A DNA stretch of 64,000 bases. It comes from JAMXLO01 sp963799415 (GTDB lineage: Bacteria > Pseudomonadota > Alphaproteobacteria > Acetobacterales > Acetobacteraceae). The notes under the pieces were generated by a model, which saw nothing but the letters and a program-made list of their open reading frames with translations, did no database searches and was not told where the DNA came from. The translations under genes were made by a program, and so were the position numbers. The DNA is taken from contig CAWCXI010000031.1 of the NCBI GenBank assembly GCA_963799415.1, forward strand, positions 1-64,000. The letters run 5' to 3'. Positions 1 through 9,730 of this stretch are shown here, piece by piece; within the stretch, counting starts at the first letter, position 1, and every line of letters begins with the position of its first letter.

Positions 1-24
1 CAAGCTGCGCTATCGGGTATCGAG

Positions 25-59
25 AAGGGCCAGGGGAGTTTATTCCCTGGCCCTTTTTT
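25..59 (+). terminator. Rho-independent terminator
   Basis: A 9-bp GC-rich stem (27-35 pairing with 45-53), extended by two A-T pairs, is followed by a run of six T on the plus strand. It would end a plus-strand transcript entering from the left edge and faces the minus-strand T6SS operon that ends at 92. On the minus strand the hairpin lacks a good T run, so it is weaker as a stop for pppA. Confidence 0.8.
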
Positions 60-91
60 CCAGGGCCGGCCACGACGCCCAGTAACTGCGA

Positions 92-817
92 TCAGCCGGT
101 GAACTCGACCGCGACAGCGGTCACGTTGTCGGTGACATTCGCCGCCAAGGCGGCATCGACGAGGGCCTGTGGCGGTGCGCCGTTGATCGCACCGAGCAGG
201 GTTGCCAGTTCGTCGTCCGGCAGTGTCTTGCACAGGCCGTCGCTGCACAGCAGGAAACGATCGCCCGGCACCAGCCGGTCGCTGACCTTATCGAGTGCGA
301 ACTCGTCCAGCTCGGCGCCCACGGCGCGCGTGATCACATTTCCCCGTGGATGGTTCGTGACTTCGTCGGGACCGATGGCGCCGGCCTCCAGCAGCTCCTG
401 CACCAGGCTGTGGTCGCGGGTGATCTGGCGCAGAACGCCGGCACGCAGCAGGTAGGCTCGCGAGTCTCCGGCCCACAGGCAGGCGAAGTAATTGCCATGC
501 GCGAGCATCACCACCACGGTCGAGGCCACCATCACGTCCGGACCGCGCCTCGCCGCCTCATCGCGCAACGCCGCATGGGTCTGCTCAATCGCCAGCCGCA
601 CGCGCGACAGCAGCTCCGCGGCGGACAGACCCGGCGGAATCGCCTGCAGCGCATCAGCGATCATGCCAGAGGCAACCTCGCCGGCCGCATGGCCGCCCGC
701 GCCGTCCGCCACCGCCCAGATGCCCAGATCGGGCCGGTCCACGTAGGCGTCCTCATTGTGCTTGCGAATGGCGCCAACATGCGTCACCGCCCAGGAGCGA
801 AAGCGCGGGGCGGTCAT
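92..817 (-). CDS. pppA: PP2C-type protein phosphatase PppA of the T6SS
   Basis: A cytosolic PP2C-family Ser/Thr phosphatase of 241 residues. It carries the metal-binding motifs VADGAGGHAAGE near the N-terminus, GDSRAYLLR, CSDGL and a C-terminal VTDNVTAV. In T6SS threonine-phosphorylation pathways PppA removes phosphate from the FHA protein and switches secretion off. I chose ATG 817 because it overlaps the tagF stop as ATGA and has GGGAG five bases upstream; an ATG at 832 is possible but less convincing. It is the last gene of the tagH-tssJ-tssK-tssL-tssM-tagF-pppA run, and no kinase gene accompanies it. The family call is secure; the T6SS role follows from the neighbours. Confidence 0.9.
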   Translation of the reverse strand: MTAPRFRSWAVTHVGAIRKHNEDAYVDRPDLGIWAVADGAGGHAAGEVASGMIADALQAIPPGLSAAELLSRVRLAIEQTHAALRDEAARRGPDVMVASTVVVMLAHGNYFACLWAGDSRAYLLRAGVLRQITRDHSLVQELLEAGAIGPDEVTNHPRGNVITRAVGAELDEFALDKVSDRLVPGDRFLLCSDGLCKTLPDDELATLLGAINGAPPQALVDAALAANVTDNVTAVAVEFTG

Positions 818-1410
818 GACGTCGACTCCCATTTGCCCTCCTCGAGCCTGTTGCCTTCGATCTCCGCCCCCAGCATAGCCGCATAGGTTGCCGCGTCAGG
901 CAAATGCCGCAACATCATAGAGGCACGCTGCACGCGCGCGGAACCCTCACTCCACCAGAGTGCATCCGCTGTGCCGGTAGTGTCCTTTGGTAGTTCGGCA
1001 GCGCCTAACGCGTCGATGATCTCCTCTGGCGGCGTATCCTGTTCCAGCGCTGTGCGTCCAGCGGCTTCGCATGTGTCGAGCCATACCTCGCCTGCCGCGG
1101 CGGCGATGCGATACTGGCTGAGTGTCGCGAAGGTTAGGGGAAAGTACCGGCCGGCCCGATCCACGCTGGGAAGCATGAGGCCGAGTGCCGCCTGCGCGCC
1201 GCACATGCCGGGCGGCAGAGTGAAGCGCCAGACTGGGGCTTCGAGGAAGGCGGGCAGCCAAGCATCGCCCATCAGCGACCGGCTGCCCGCCATCACCGAT
1301 TGCAGCCAGGCGTCCCAGGGATCGATGAAGTCACGCGGCAGTCCGGCGCGGACGAAATCGCCGCGTGCGGGCAGTTTGCCGTAGAAGCCTGCAATCACAT
1401 CGCCGGGCAT
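814..1410 (-). CDS. tagF: T6SS accessory repressor TagF
   Basis: 198 residues beginning at ATG 1410. The N-terminal GFYGKLPARGDFVRAGLP and the DRAGRYFPLT segment are hallmarks of the TagF (ImpM/DUF2094) family, cytosolic proteins that repress T6SS assembly after translation. As deposited, the frame is open from tssM into this gene, giving an apparent TssM-TagF fusion. I treat it as separate because a one-base correction upstream gives tssM a canonical end and a stop at 1395-1397, 16 bases inside tagF, a normal operon overlap. The stop overlaps pppA by ATGA. TagF and PppA are fused in some bacteria, so their adjacency fits a shared regulatory role. Confidence 0.82.
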   Translation of the reverse strand: MPGDVIAGFYGKLPARGDFVRAGLPRDFIDPWDAWLQSVMAGSRSLMGDAWLPAFLEAPVWRFTLPPGMCGAQAALGLMLPSVDRAGRYFPLTFATLSQYRIAAAAGEVWLDTCEAAGRTALEQDTPPEEIIDALGAAELPKDTTGTADALWWSEGSARVQRASMMLRHLPDAATYAAMLGAEIEGNRLEEGKWESTS

Positions 1411-4400
1411 TTGAAGTCTCGCAGCACGCCTGGGGCGAATGGGTTCAGGTACCGATCCCGCCTGGATCTCGTACGATGCATGGCGATTGCCGAGAGTGAA
1501 ATTCAGCATATAGCGATCGGCTGAATCGGTTGTTGTCAGAGTCCCCTGCCCGAACAGCCGGAACAGCGCCCACGGGCCGTTGGTCTGCATAGCTGCCGGT
1601 CCGCTGGACGGTGGCGGATCAAAGATCAGCCGCACGCTGTTCATGCGGTTGGGTCCCGGCCACGTCACCGATGTGGCGCGCACCGGCCCATGTGCATTGA
1701 CGATGCTCACGCCATCAAGGTCCAGCGTCACCACCTTGGCGTCGGTATCTTTTGGTATGATGTCGAACCGCACGGTCGGCTGATTGCCACCGCTGGCAAA
1801 GAACAGATCGCGGATCTGCGACGCGCGCTGAAACATCGCCAGGTCCTCCGGCGTGACCGGCGCAGCAACGCCAGCCGCTGGCTGCGCCTTCCATGTCTCG
1901 CCGGAGGTATCGACGAAGTTCAGCAGGTTCTCATTGAAGTATTTGTCGAGCGATCCGCCGGTCGCGAACAATCTGGCGAAGTCATCCAGCGGGATGTCCT
2001 TGATCGAGCCCCCGGTGAATGGGTAGCGGCCGGGAACCGCTGTCTTGCACAGCAAGGCTGGCCCGCCCGGCGCGCCGTAGTTCTTCTTCGCGGTATCCAG
2101 CGCGCCCATGCCTCGCAACTGGTTGCCGCTGACCGCCATCGCCTCCAGCCAGCGCCGCACCGGTTGCGGGTCCTGGCTGGCCTCTGCCTGCAGGTTCTGT
2201 GCCGGGTCGTCTCCGCCACCGGCAGCGGCCGCGCCACCCGCCGGCGCTCCCGCCAGTCGCGCAAGCTGCACCTGCAGATCGTTCAGCAGCTTCAGGGCGT
2301 TGTCGATCGGCGCGCCCGGTGGCTTGCCGACGAACGCGATCAGCGCGGCGTAGCGGTCCTCGATCGCCTTGCCGGGAGGTTCCGGCGGCGGACCATTGGC
2401 CTGCTTGAAGAGGCTTGACAGCGAAGCCCCGCCAGCGCCCACGGCCTGCGACGCCGCGGCGCCGGCGCTCTGCACCGCACCCTGAACGGCACCGGCAATG
2501 CCGGGCGGTGGCGGCGGCGGTTGCGTCAGGGTGAGCTGCCGCGTGATGCCGGCCAGCAGGTCGCGCATCGGCGACTGCGGCGAGGCCAGAATGTACAGCT
2601 CCTGCACCGCCTGCTGAAGATTGCGCATCGGCGCGACGTCGAGATCGCCCAGCAGGGCGTCCCACTGCCTGGCGTAGTCGGCGGTGTAAAGCGCGATCAC
2701 GTCGCGCTGCAGCGTCTGTACCTGTGGGCTGAGTGGGTCGATCTGCGCGTCCCTGCCGAGTACCCAGCTTTCGCTGGCCACCTGTATGGTGGCGGTGGGC
2801 AGGCTGGGCAGCAGCACCTTGTGGAAGCCGTCGATGGTGAAGAAACCTGGCACCCCCTCGCTGAGTGGCGCGCCGGAGCGACGGATGAACACGCGCACGC
2901 CTGATGCGCCTGCGGCATCGGCCGGCCGCCAGCTCGGTAATGCGCGTGCCTGCTGCGAGCCCTTGATCGTGCTGTAGACGCGGTCTGCCAGGGTAACGCG
3001 ACTGAACGTGCGGCGGGCATCCTCGATCAGCGTGCCGTCCAGCGCCACCTTCTCCAGCGGTTGGTCGAGCAGTGCGGCGAGGTGGCGCTCCAGGCTGTCG
3101 CGCAGGCCCTTCGCAGCAGGGCCGGGCCACTGCGATTGCCAGTCGAGGCTCATCCATTCCTTGACCAGGTCGCGGTCAAGCGGACCGGCGGAGCCGAGCA
3201 TCAGGTAGACGCGTGTCGCCTCGTAGAGGAACGCCGGTTGCGCGAAATGGGCGCGCATCTGGCCCTCCAGCCGGGCGATCAGCGCAGGCAGCAGGATGTG
3301 CTGCAGCCCGTGATGATAGACCTCGCGTGCGCCGGCGCCGAGTTTGCCGGTCTGCGACAGGCCGGGGAACCACTGGAATGAGGACGATGGGGCGTCGACG
3401 CCAAACGGCAACGCGCGCGCCTGATCGAGCAGCGGCGCGATCCTGGCAAGCTGCGGATCGCTGACCGGATCGAGCTGGACCGACTGTGCCGACCTGACAT
3501 AGGCGGCGAGCGCGGCCTGTGACTGATCCACCGCGGCCTGGTTCGTCTGGCGCGTCTGCAGCAGCCCCGCCGTGGCGCCCAGCACGACCAGCAGCGCGAC
3601 CGCCGCGGCGCCGGCGCGGACGAACACATTGCGGCGCACCTGCGCCGGGTCGCGCGCGACGAGTGTTGCCTCGCCGAAGATGACCTCCTTCAGCAGCCGG
3701 CTGAGGAAGTAGCTGCGGCCCTGCTCCGGCCGCAGCGACGGCGCGCGCTGCGCATCGATGCCGAAGGTGCGGGACATTGCCCCGGTCAGCCGATCGATGG
3801 GCGTACCGGCCTGGGTGCCCGAGGTCAGATATGCGCCCCGCAGCACCGGCGCAGGGTCCAGGCGGGAACCGCCGAACGCCTCGGTCAGGAATTCGCCAAG
3901 GGGTGCGGCGAGGCTCGCGACCTGAGCGGGGAACCCGGCGAGCATGGTGCGGCGGTCCGGGCTGCGTTCGCCTTGTAGCCGTTCGAGCAGCCGCTCGTTC
4001 AGCCGTTCGACCAAGATGCTGAACTCACTGCCGAACAGGCCGGCGGTGCCAGCTTCGGACTTGTTGAGCGGGAAGGTGACGCCCCAGACCTGCCCGCGAC
4101 GTTCGCGGTCGAGGTCGTCGAAGAATTCGGTGAAGCCGGCGATCAGGTCGGACTTGGTGAACAGCGCATAGACCGGCACGCGCACGCCGAGCTGGTCATA
4201 CACTTCCTTCACGCGACGCCGGATCGCGCGGGCATGCGCGAGCCGTTCCGCGGCGGGTGCCGCGGCGATATCCGACAATGCAATCGCAACCAGCACGCCG
4301 TTCAGCGGCTGGCGGGCACGCGTGCGGCGCAGCAGGCCGAGAAATGCCTGCCAGCCCGCCTTGTCCACCGCGGCGTCGGAATCCTGTGTGGTGTAGCGGC

Positions 4401-4923
4401 CCGCAGTGTCGATCAGCACCGCGTTCTCGGTGAACCACCAGTCGCACATGCGCGTGCCACCGACCCCGGCGACCGCGCTCTGCCCCATTTCGGCGGCGAG
4501 CGGGAAGGACAGGTCCGCGTTCAGCAGCGCGGTGGTCTTGCCGGCGCCGGGTGGGCCGATGATCACGTACCAGGGCTGCTCGTAGAGATAGCCGCGCGAG
4601 CCGGATGCCTTCCGCAACAGCGACAGTGCGGTGGTCAGCTTCTCGCGCACCGCCGCCGCTTCCTCGGCCGACGCGGCGGAGGTGGGATCCACTTCGGTGA
4701 CGCCCTTCAGCAGGGCGGCCTCTCGCTTCCGTCGCCGACGATCGAGCCAGAAGTTCAGCCCGCCCCACAGCAGCACCATCACCGCGATGACGATGACGCG
4801 GTGTTGCCAATCTTCCAGCCAGGACAGGAACGGGCCGAACAGCCAGACAAGAACGCCGAGCAGAGCGATGCCAACGAAGGTCAGGAACCAGCGCGAGCCG
4901 AGAAAGCGCAGGACGGCACGCAT
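1395..4923 (-). CDS. tssM: T6SS membrane complex subunit TssM (IcmF), 3' frameshift
   Basis: Inner-membrane core of the T6SS TssJLM complex. Two N-terminal membrane segments (about residues 12-30 and 42-58), a Walker A motif GPPGAGKT at 123-130, a third membrane segment near 434-455 and a long periplasmic part. As written, the frame runs on into tagF (open 814-4923, 1369 residues). Removing one base of the GG at 1448-1449 switches to a frame ending LNPFAPGVLRDFKCPAM and a stop at 1395-1397, the expected TssM C-terminus, giving about 1175 residues, the usual length. About the first 1158 residues read correctly. It starts three bases after the tssL stop. The proline-rich stretch near residue 805 is a local oddity. 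Confidence 0.88.
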
Positions 4924-4926
4924 GGT

Positions 4927-6279
4927 CTAGCTCTGCCTCCGCAGTACCACCTCGATGCGGCGATTCTCGTCGCGGCCGACCGGGGTGGCGTTCGACGCCA
5001 CAGGATCGGCGTCGGCGTGACCTTGCGCCGCGACGCGCCCTGGATCGCCGAGGGCACGCGCAATGATCGCCTGCGCGGCCTCGGCGCGTGACGTGGAGAG
5101 CTGGAAGTTCGACGGGAACTGCACCGTGTGGATCGGCTGGTTATCGGTGTAGCCGTCGACCGTGACGGGGCCCTTCTCGGCCTTCAGCGCGTCGCCGATC
5201 CGTTGCAGGAGAGGATAGTAATTGCGGGCCACGGTCGCACTGCCCGAGGCGAACATGCCGGCGTTGCGGATCCGCACGATAGGCGTTGCGTGATCGCCCA
5301 GGACGGTGACCAGTCCCTGGTCGATCTCCGGCTTGAGGAAGACGTACAGCGGGTCGGCGGCCGCGGCCTTCGGCGGGGGCGGGACCGGGCTTACCGGCGC
5401 GGCACGGGCGATCCGCGGCATGTGCGCGAGCGGCGCACCGAGCAGTTGCGCGAACACCTCGTCGGAGGCGGCGTTGAGCCCGGTGGAGAACCAGACGAAC
5501 AGCCCGCCGATCACTGCGAGTGCCAAGGCTCCCATCACCCATGTCGGCACAGTGGCACGCGCCGGCCGGTAGGGCGCCCGCACGCCCTGCCAGTGCGGTG
5601 CGAGCGCCGGATCGGTGGCCTGCCGCTGGCGCGCGATGATGGTGTAGAGGTCCTCGCGCAGCCGATCGAGCTCGCCAGGCCCGCGCGGCGACAACCGGTA
5701 GCGTCCCTGGAAGCCCAGGCTGAGGCACAGGTACATCAGCTCCAGCACCGGCAGGAACATGCCCGGGTTTTGCCGAAGCTGGGTGAGCAGGTCGAAGAAG
5801 CGCTCGCCGCTGCGCACCTCCTGGTGGAAGGTCGAGACCAGCGACCGCGCCGCCCACCCTCCACTACTGCCCCAGGGCGTGTTCAACACCACATCGTCGA
5901 GGCTGGCGCACAGCGCGTAGTGCGCGGGACGCAGCTGGTCGATCGGCACGCCGCCATCGCGCGCCGTCTGCTCGAACGCGCGGATCTGCTGAATTGCGCG
6001 CTCTCGCAGGTCGCCGGGATCCGGCTGGCTGTAGGTGTTGCGCAGGCGGCCGAGCAGTTGCAGCAGCGGCGCCGCTGCCGCGATCAGCGGGGTGAGGCCG
6101 AAGCTGATCGTCTCCGCGCCATCGATCGGGATGGACGCCGCGCCACGGGCGGGCGGCGTATCTCGGAAGGCAGGCGATGGCGCTGGTTGGGGCGGTGGCG
6201 CGCCGCGCCTGCCACCGGGGACAGGACGGATGACGGTGCGGTCGTTGTCGTCGGGTTCGGAGAAGGGATTGTCGCTCAA
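4927..6279 (-). CDS. tssL: T6SS subunit TssL (DotU) with OmpA-like domain
   Basis: 450 residues: a disordered proline-rich N-terminus, a cytosolic DotU domain (about 60-250), one membrane segment near 250-275 (WVMGALALAVIGGLFVWF) and a C-terminal OmpA/MotB peptidoglycan-binding domain (about 310-448, with VDGYTDNQP and GRDENRRIEVVL). This is the evolved TssL form that anchors the TssJLM complex to the cell wall. It begins at TTG 6279; the N-terminus MSDNPFSEPDDNDRTVIRP is typical of the family, supporting that start. tssK ends eight bases upstream. Confidence 0.95.
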   Translation of the reverse strand: MSDNPFSEPDDNDRTVIRPVPGGRRGAPPPQPAPSPAFRDTPPARGAASIPIDGAETISFGLTPLIAAAAPLLQLLGRLRNTYSQPDPGDLRERAIQQIRAFEQTARDGGVPIDQLRPAHYALCASLDDVVLNTPWGSSGGWAARSLVSTFHQEVRSGERFFDLLTQLRQNPGMFLPVLELMYLCLSLGFQGRYRLSPRGPGELDRLREDLYTIIARQRQATDPALAPHWQGVRAPYRPARATVPTWVMGALALAVIGGLFVWFSTGLNAASDEVFAQLLGAPLAHMPRIARAAPVSPVPPPPKAAAADPLYVFLKPEIDQGLVTVLGDHATPIVRIRNAGMFASGSATVARNYYPLLQRIGDALKAEKGPVTVDGYTDNQPIHTVQFPSNFQLSTSRAEAAQAIIARALGDPGRVAAQGHADADPVASNATPVGRDENRRIEVVLRRQS

Positions 6280-6286
6280 GGGTATC

Positions 6287-7610
6287 TCATCCGCGTATCG
6301 CCCAGAGCTCCAGCCTCAGATTGGGGAAATCGCCCGACACGTGGATCGCGAAGCCGCCGGAGTTCTGCATCTGCTGCCAGTGCGGACTGGCACGATCCAG
6401 CTCGAAATACGTCGCCCCCGCGTAGAACGGCAGTTGCCGAGGCGCCACCGGCAGCGGGCGCACCGCGATGCCCGGCAGCGCCACATTCACCAGCTCGCGT
6501 ATATGCTCCACCGCGCCGATCTTCACCTGCGAGGGGAACAGCCGGCGCAACTGCTCGGCCTGAACATCCGCCTGCACCGTCATGACGAAATTCGATGCGC
6601 GCAGGATCGAGCGGTCGGTGATAGGCCCAACTCGCACACCATGCCGCGCATCGCGCAGCGGGATCGCAATGGCCGTCGCCTCCAGCACCGCGGACAGCGC
6701 GCGCCGCAGGTCGGCCACCACCGGGGCAAAGCTGCGCTGCAGATCGTCATGGCGGTAGGCCGGATACGCAGTGGGGCGCCGCGTATCGAGGAATGTCGCG
6801 AACTCGCCCGCCATCTGCACCAGCGCGGTGTACAGCGATTCCGGGGTGCAGGTTCGCCGCATCCGCCCAGTGCGCCAGCACATTCTGCCAGCCGTTGATC
6901 GACTGCAGCAGCAGAAAGTCGGCGACCTGCGCGACACCGGCCTGGCCCGGCGCGGTCATCCGCGCCGCCAGCGCCTCGCCACGCTGGTTCAGCATGCCGG
7001 ACAGCTCGGCGATCAGTCCTGCCAATGGCGTGGCGGCGGAGCATACCAGCGATGGCGGCATCCATCGTTCGTCGAGGATAATGCGGCGATCCGCAGTGAC
7101 CTCCGTCACCCGTGCCAGGCCAATGCTGAGATACCCGGTGCGTTCATCGGTCTCCAGCAGATAGCGCATGCGCAGGCGGCCCACGTGCAACTCGGCGGGC
7201 TGCGGAGACGCCGAATGCGTATCGTACGCTTCGAACGGCCGCGCGGCGTAGCGGCCCTCGGTGGCGCTGTCGGCGACCTCCACTGCGCCCGCCTGGCGGA
7301 TCGGCAGCGCGAGATACACCAGCACGTTGCGCGCGCTTTCCGGCAGCTCGAGCGGCGGCGGATGGTCGGTTTCGCCGGGCAGCGAGAATGGCGTGCCGTC
7401 CTCGAACACGCCGGAGGCGGAGGCCAGCGCGAAGCGGCCGGTGCCAAGCAGGTCGCGATCCAGCGCGTATTCGACCAGGCCCCACGGATGCGGCCGCAAC
7501 GCCTGCACGCGTCCGCGCACAAGCTGTTCTGTCCAGCGATCCTGTTGCTGGAAGTGCTGCGTGCGCAGGAACATACCCTCCTGCCAGACCACGCGGTTCG
7601 TCCAGCTCAT
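6287..7610 (-). pseudogene. tssK: T6SS baseplate subunit TssK, broken by one-base insertion
   Basis: TssK links the T6SS baseplate to the membrane complex. The first part reads MSWTNRVVWQEGMFLRTQHFQQQDRW, the classic TssK start, to about residue 258. The rest (ESLYTALVQMAGEFATF onward, ending LELWAIRG) is in the next frame. The switch is at the four-base G run 6843-6846 (CCCC on the coding strand): removing one base gives LHPESLY and a 440-residue protein, the normal length. As deposited, the product would be 287 residues with a nonsense tail. A homopolymer site suggests a sequencing error, although true inactivation would disable the T6SS. Confidence 0.9.
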
Positions 7611-7643
7611 TGATCGATTTCCCCCTGGCCCGCCCGCGCCAGA

Positions 7644-8105
7644 TCAGCCGGGCTTCAGCGTCATAGCAAGTTTGCCGACATTCAGTATGAGTTTCGTCGG
7701 CCCGCTGTCGGCGGCCGGCGCATCGGCACGCCACTGCGCATTGTCGATGTCGCGGTACAGCACGGCCACGCCGATGGCCTGAACACCGCTCTTGAGCTCG
7801 AACTGCTTGGTCTGCGTCTCGCCCGGCGACAGGACAAATTCCTGTGAGGCCGCGCTGTCCTGACCCAGCGTCTGCTGTTCGTGTTCAGTCAGCGCGAACA
7901 CGTCAACGCGTTCGAACTTCGCGGTCTGCGTCAACTGGTAGACGCGCACAGCGACCGGCTGCGCCTTGCCATCGGAGTCCGGGTTCTGCTCGGCGCTGCC
8001 GATCATCGTGAGGGTCAGCACGGGCGGCGGCTTCGGCTTCGGCCCCCCGCAATTGGCCAGCACCAGCGCGGCAAGCAGCGGCAGCAGGAAGCGACGGGGG
8101 ATCAT
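7644..8105 (-). CDS. tssJ: T6SS outer-membrane lipoprotein TssJ
   Basis: 153 residues with a lipoprotein signal peptide ending in the lipobox LANC (Cys19). The mature part is a small beta-sandwich typical of TssJ, with the QPVAVRVYQL and VDVFALTEHEQQTLG segments seen across the family. It sits in the outer membrane and binds the periplasmic end of TssM. The start codon overlaps the tagH stop as ATGA, so the two are probably translationally coupled; 33 bases separate it from tssK. Confidence 0.92.
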   Translation of the reverse strand: MIPRRFLLPLLAALVLANCGGPKPKPPPVLTLTMIGSAEQNPDSDGKAQPVAVRVYQLTQTAKFERVDVFALTEHEQQTLGQDSAASQEFVLSPGETQTKQFELKSGVQAIGVAVLYRDIDNAQWRADAPAADSGPTKLILNVGKLAMTLKPG

Positions 8106-9523
8106 TGGCGATTTCTCGAGGAAATTTCTTGCAGAGAACGCTCATAGGCGCGGGCGAACGCCTTGCCGAACACACTGTCGAAGTCATCGGCCAGGGCCTG
8201 CACGGTGCGGGCGTGCAATGTTTCGTAGGCGTCCCACGCGCGTGCCTTCTTCTGCGCCGGCAGCAACGACATGCCACCGCCCTGTTCCACCTGGGCGCGC
8301 AGCTTCACCGGAGCCAGCCCATCCAGCAGCGTGCGCACCGCCGACTGCATTGCCGCGATCGATGCCAGTTCATGCAGCCTGATGTCGCGCAGCGCATCCG
8401 CCACCGCCTCGTGCGGTGCCATGTCGGTGCGGCGTCCGGTTCCGAGCAGCGCTGCCAATGCGTCATCGTCGCCGGCGGAGAATTTCAACGGATTGTTGCC
8501 GTGCGCCTGGATCATCGTCTGCTCGATGCGGAACTCGCTCTTGATCTGAGCGCGGGCAATCAGCACGGCGCGCAACCCAGCCACGAGATTGCGGAACGCC
8601 TTGCCCAACGCAAGCATTGTTGCGGGTGGATCCTTGGGACGCGCATCCTGCAGACCGACGCCCTCGAGGAATGCCGCAAGCAGCGCGCCATCATCGGCAA
8701 CCGCTTCCGGCTCCTGCCTTGGCGGAGGCGGCGGCGGTGGCGCAGGCGCGACGGCTGGTGGTGGTTCAGCCGGCGCGGCTTTCGCGGGGGGAGGGGAGCG
8801 CACGACAGGCGGCGGAGGTGGTGCGGGGGCCGGTCTCGCGTTGCCGGATGGGGCGATCCCCTCGAGCAGGTCCTTGTCCCAGTCGTCCGGCAGCAGGTCG
8901 TCGCCCGGAATGGCACCGCCCATATGCAGCGGCATCTGGCCGACCTGTGCCGGCGGGTGGAACGCGTCCTGCATCGCCGGCGAGTTGTCCGCCTGTGTGG
9001 GGCCGTGGAACGGCGTCTCGTGCGGCTCCGACGCCAGGGGGTCAAAATCGTGCGGCAATTGTGCCGAGCCAGCCGAGATGCTCACGCTCGGATGGTCCGG
9101 CTCGTCGAACGGATTGCGCTGCCGCTCGGCTGGTCCGAACGGATCCATCGAGAACGGATCGGCAAACGAACCGCTGCGGGAAGCGGTGCCCGCACGCGCA
9201 ATCTCTTCGTCCACCAGCCGCATCTCGATTTCGTAGGCCCCGACGCGCACGCGGTCGCCATCGCGCAGGCGGCGCATATCGCCCGCCCCGATCGGATCGC
9301 CCTCGCGATTGAGAAACGTGCCGTTGGTCGAGGTGTCGGCGAGCTGCCACGACCCGCCGCGGAATGCCACGGCGAAGTGGCGCTTCGACAGTAGCCGCTC
9401 GGGATCAGGCAGCACCCAATCGACGCCAGGCCCGCGCCCGACGGAGAATTCCCCACCGGTGACATTGCGGGTCTCGGGTGCCACCGCGTCCGGGCAGCGC
9501 AGTACCGTCATCGTCAGTTGCAT
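8102..9523 (-). CDS. tagH: T6SS FHA-domain protein TagH (Fha)
   Basis: 473 residues. An N-terminal FHA phosphothreonine-binding domain (about 20-100) has GEFSVGRG, SKRHF and STNGTFLN motifs; a proline-rich linker (about 225-275) follows, then a C-terminal TagH/Fha1 T6SS domain (about 285-470). Fha proteins are the substrate through which the PpkA/PppA pathway turns the T6SS on. It is the first gene of the cluster in this window. The start at 9523 lies inside a 17-bp tandem duplication, so a second upstream ATG at 9540 exists but is out of frame. ATG at residue 5 is an alternative start; no strong ribosome-binding site is visible. Confidence 0.9.
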   Translation of the reverse strand: MQLTMTVLRCPDAVAPETRNVTGGEFSVGRGPGVDWVLPDPERLLSKRHFAVAFRGGSWQLADTSTNGTFLNREGDPIGAGDMRRLRDGDRVRVGAYEIEMRLVDEEIARAGTASRSGSFADPFSMDPFGPAERQRNPFDEPDHPSVSISAGSAQLPHDFDPLASEPHETPFHGPTQADNSPAMQDAFHPPAQVGQMPLHMGGAIPGDDLLPDDWDKDLLEGIAPSGNARPAPAPPPPPVVRSPPPAKAAPAEPPPAVAPAPPPPPPPRQEPEAVADDGALLAAFLEGVGLQDARPKDPPATMLALGKAFRNLVAGLRAVLIARAQIKSEFRIEQTMIQAHGNNPLKFSAGDDDALAALLGTGRRTDMAPHEAVADALRDIRLHELASIAAMQSAVRTLLDGLAPVKLRAQVEQGGGMSLLPAQKKARAWDAYETLHARTVQALADDFDSVFGKAFARAYERSLQEISSRNRQ

Positions 9524-9542
9524 GGCATCGTCAGTTGCATGG
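9509..9542. repeat. 17-bp tandem duplication over the tagH start
   Basis: Positions 9509-9525 and 9526-9542 are identical 17-bp units. Each carries an ATG on the minus strand. The upstream copy opens an eight-codon out-of-frame reading frame that ends within tagH, so it could act as a small leader or simply reflect replication slippage. Confidence 0.9.
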
Positions 9543-9660
9543 TCTCGATCGCAATGCGTTTCTGCGGGCCGCCGGTCAAGGCCACCCGCGCCACATTACG
9601 CCCACTTTCAACGCAGCGGCGCAATCTTTCTTCCAGATCCGTAACGTCGCCGCTGATGCT

Positions 9661-9697
9661 CCCCTCCCGTTGCGGGAGGGGGTTGGGGAGAGGGGCC
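9661..9697. repeat. Short G/C-rich palindromic intergenic repeat
   Basis: A unit of the type cccctcccgttgcgggaggg followed by a G-rich tail, in the 207-bp gap between tagH and the SDR gene. Related units lie at 13840-13940 and about 49450-49490, so this is a dispersed intergenic family. Confidence 0.6.
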
Positions 9698-9730
9698 GCA
9701 CCCGCCCCGCCTACGGCCTCGTCACATCCA

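Noticed and set aside
814..4923. TssM-TagF fusion as a new T6SS architecture
   Set aside because: A one-base correction restores a canonical TssM C-terminus and stop plus a normal tagF start. The window has other single-base indels, so the fusion is most likely an artefact.
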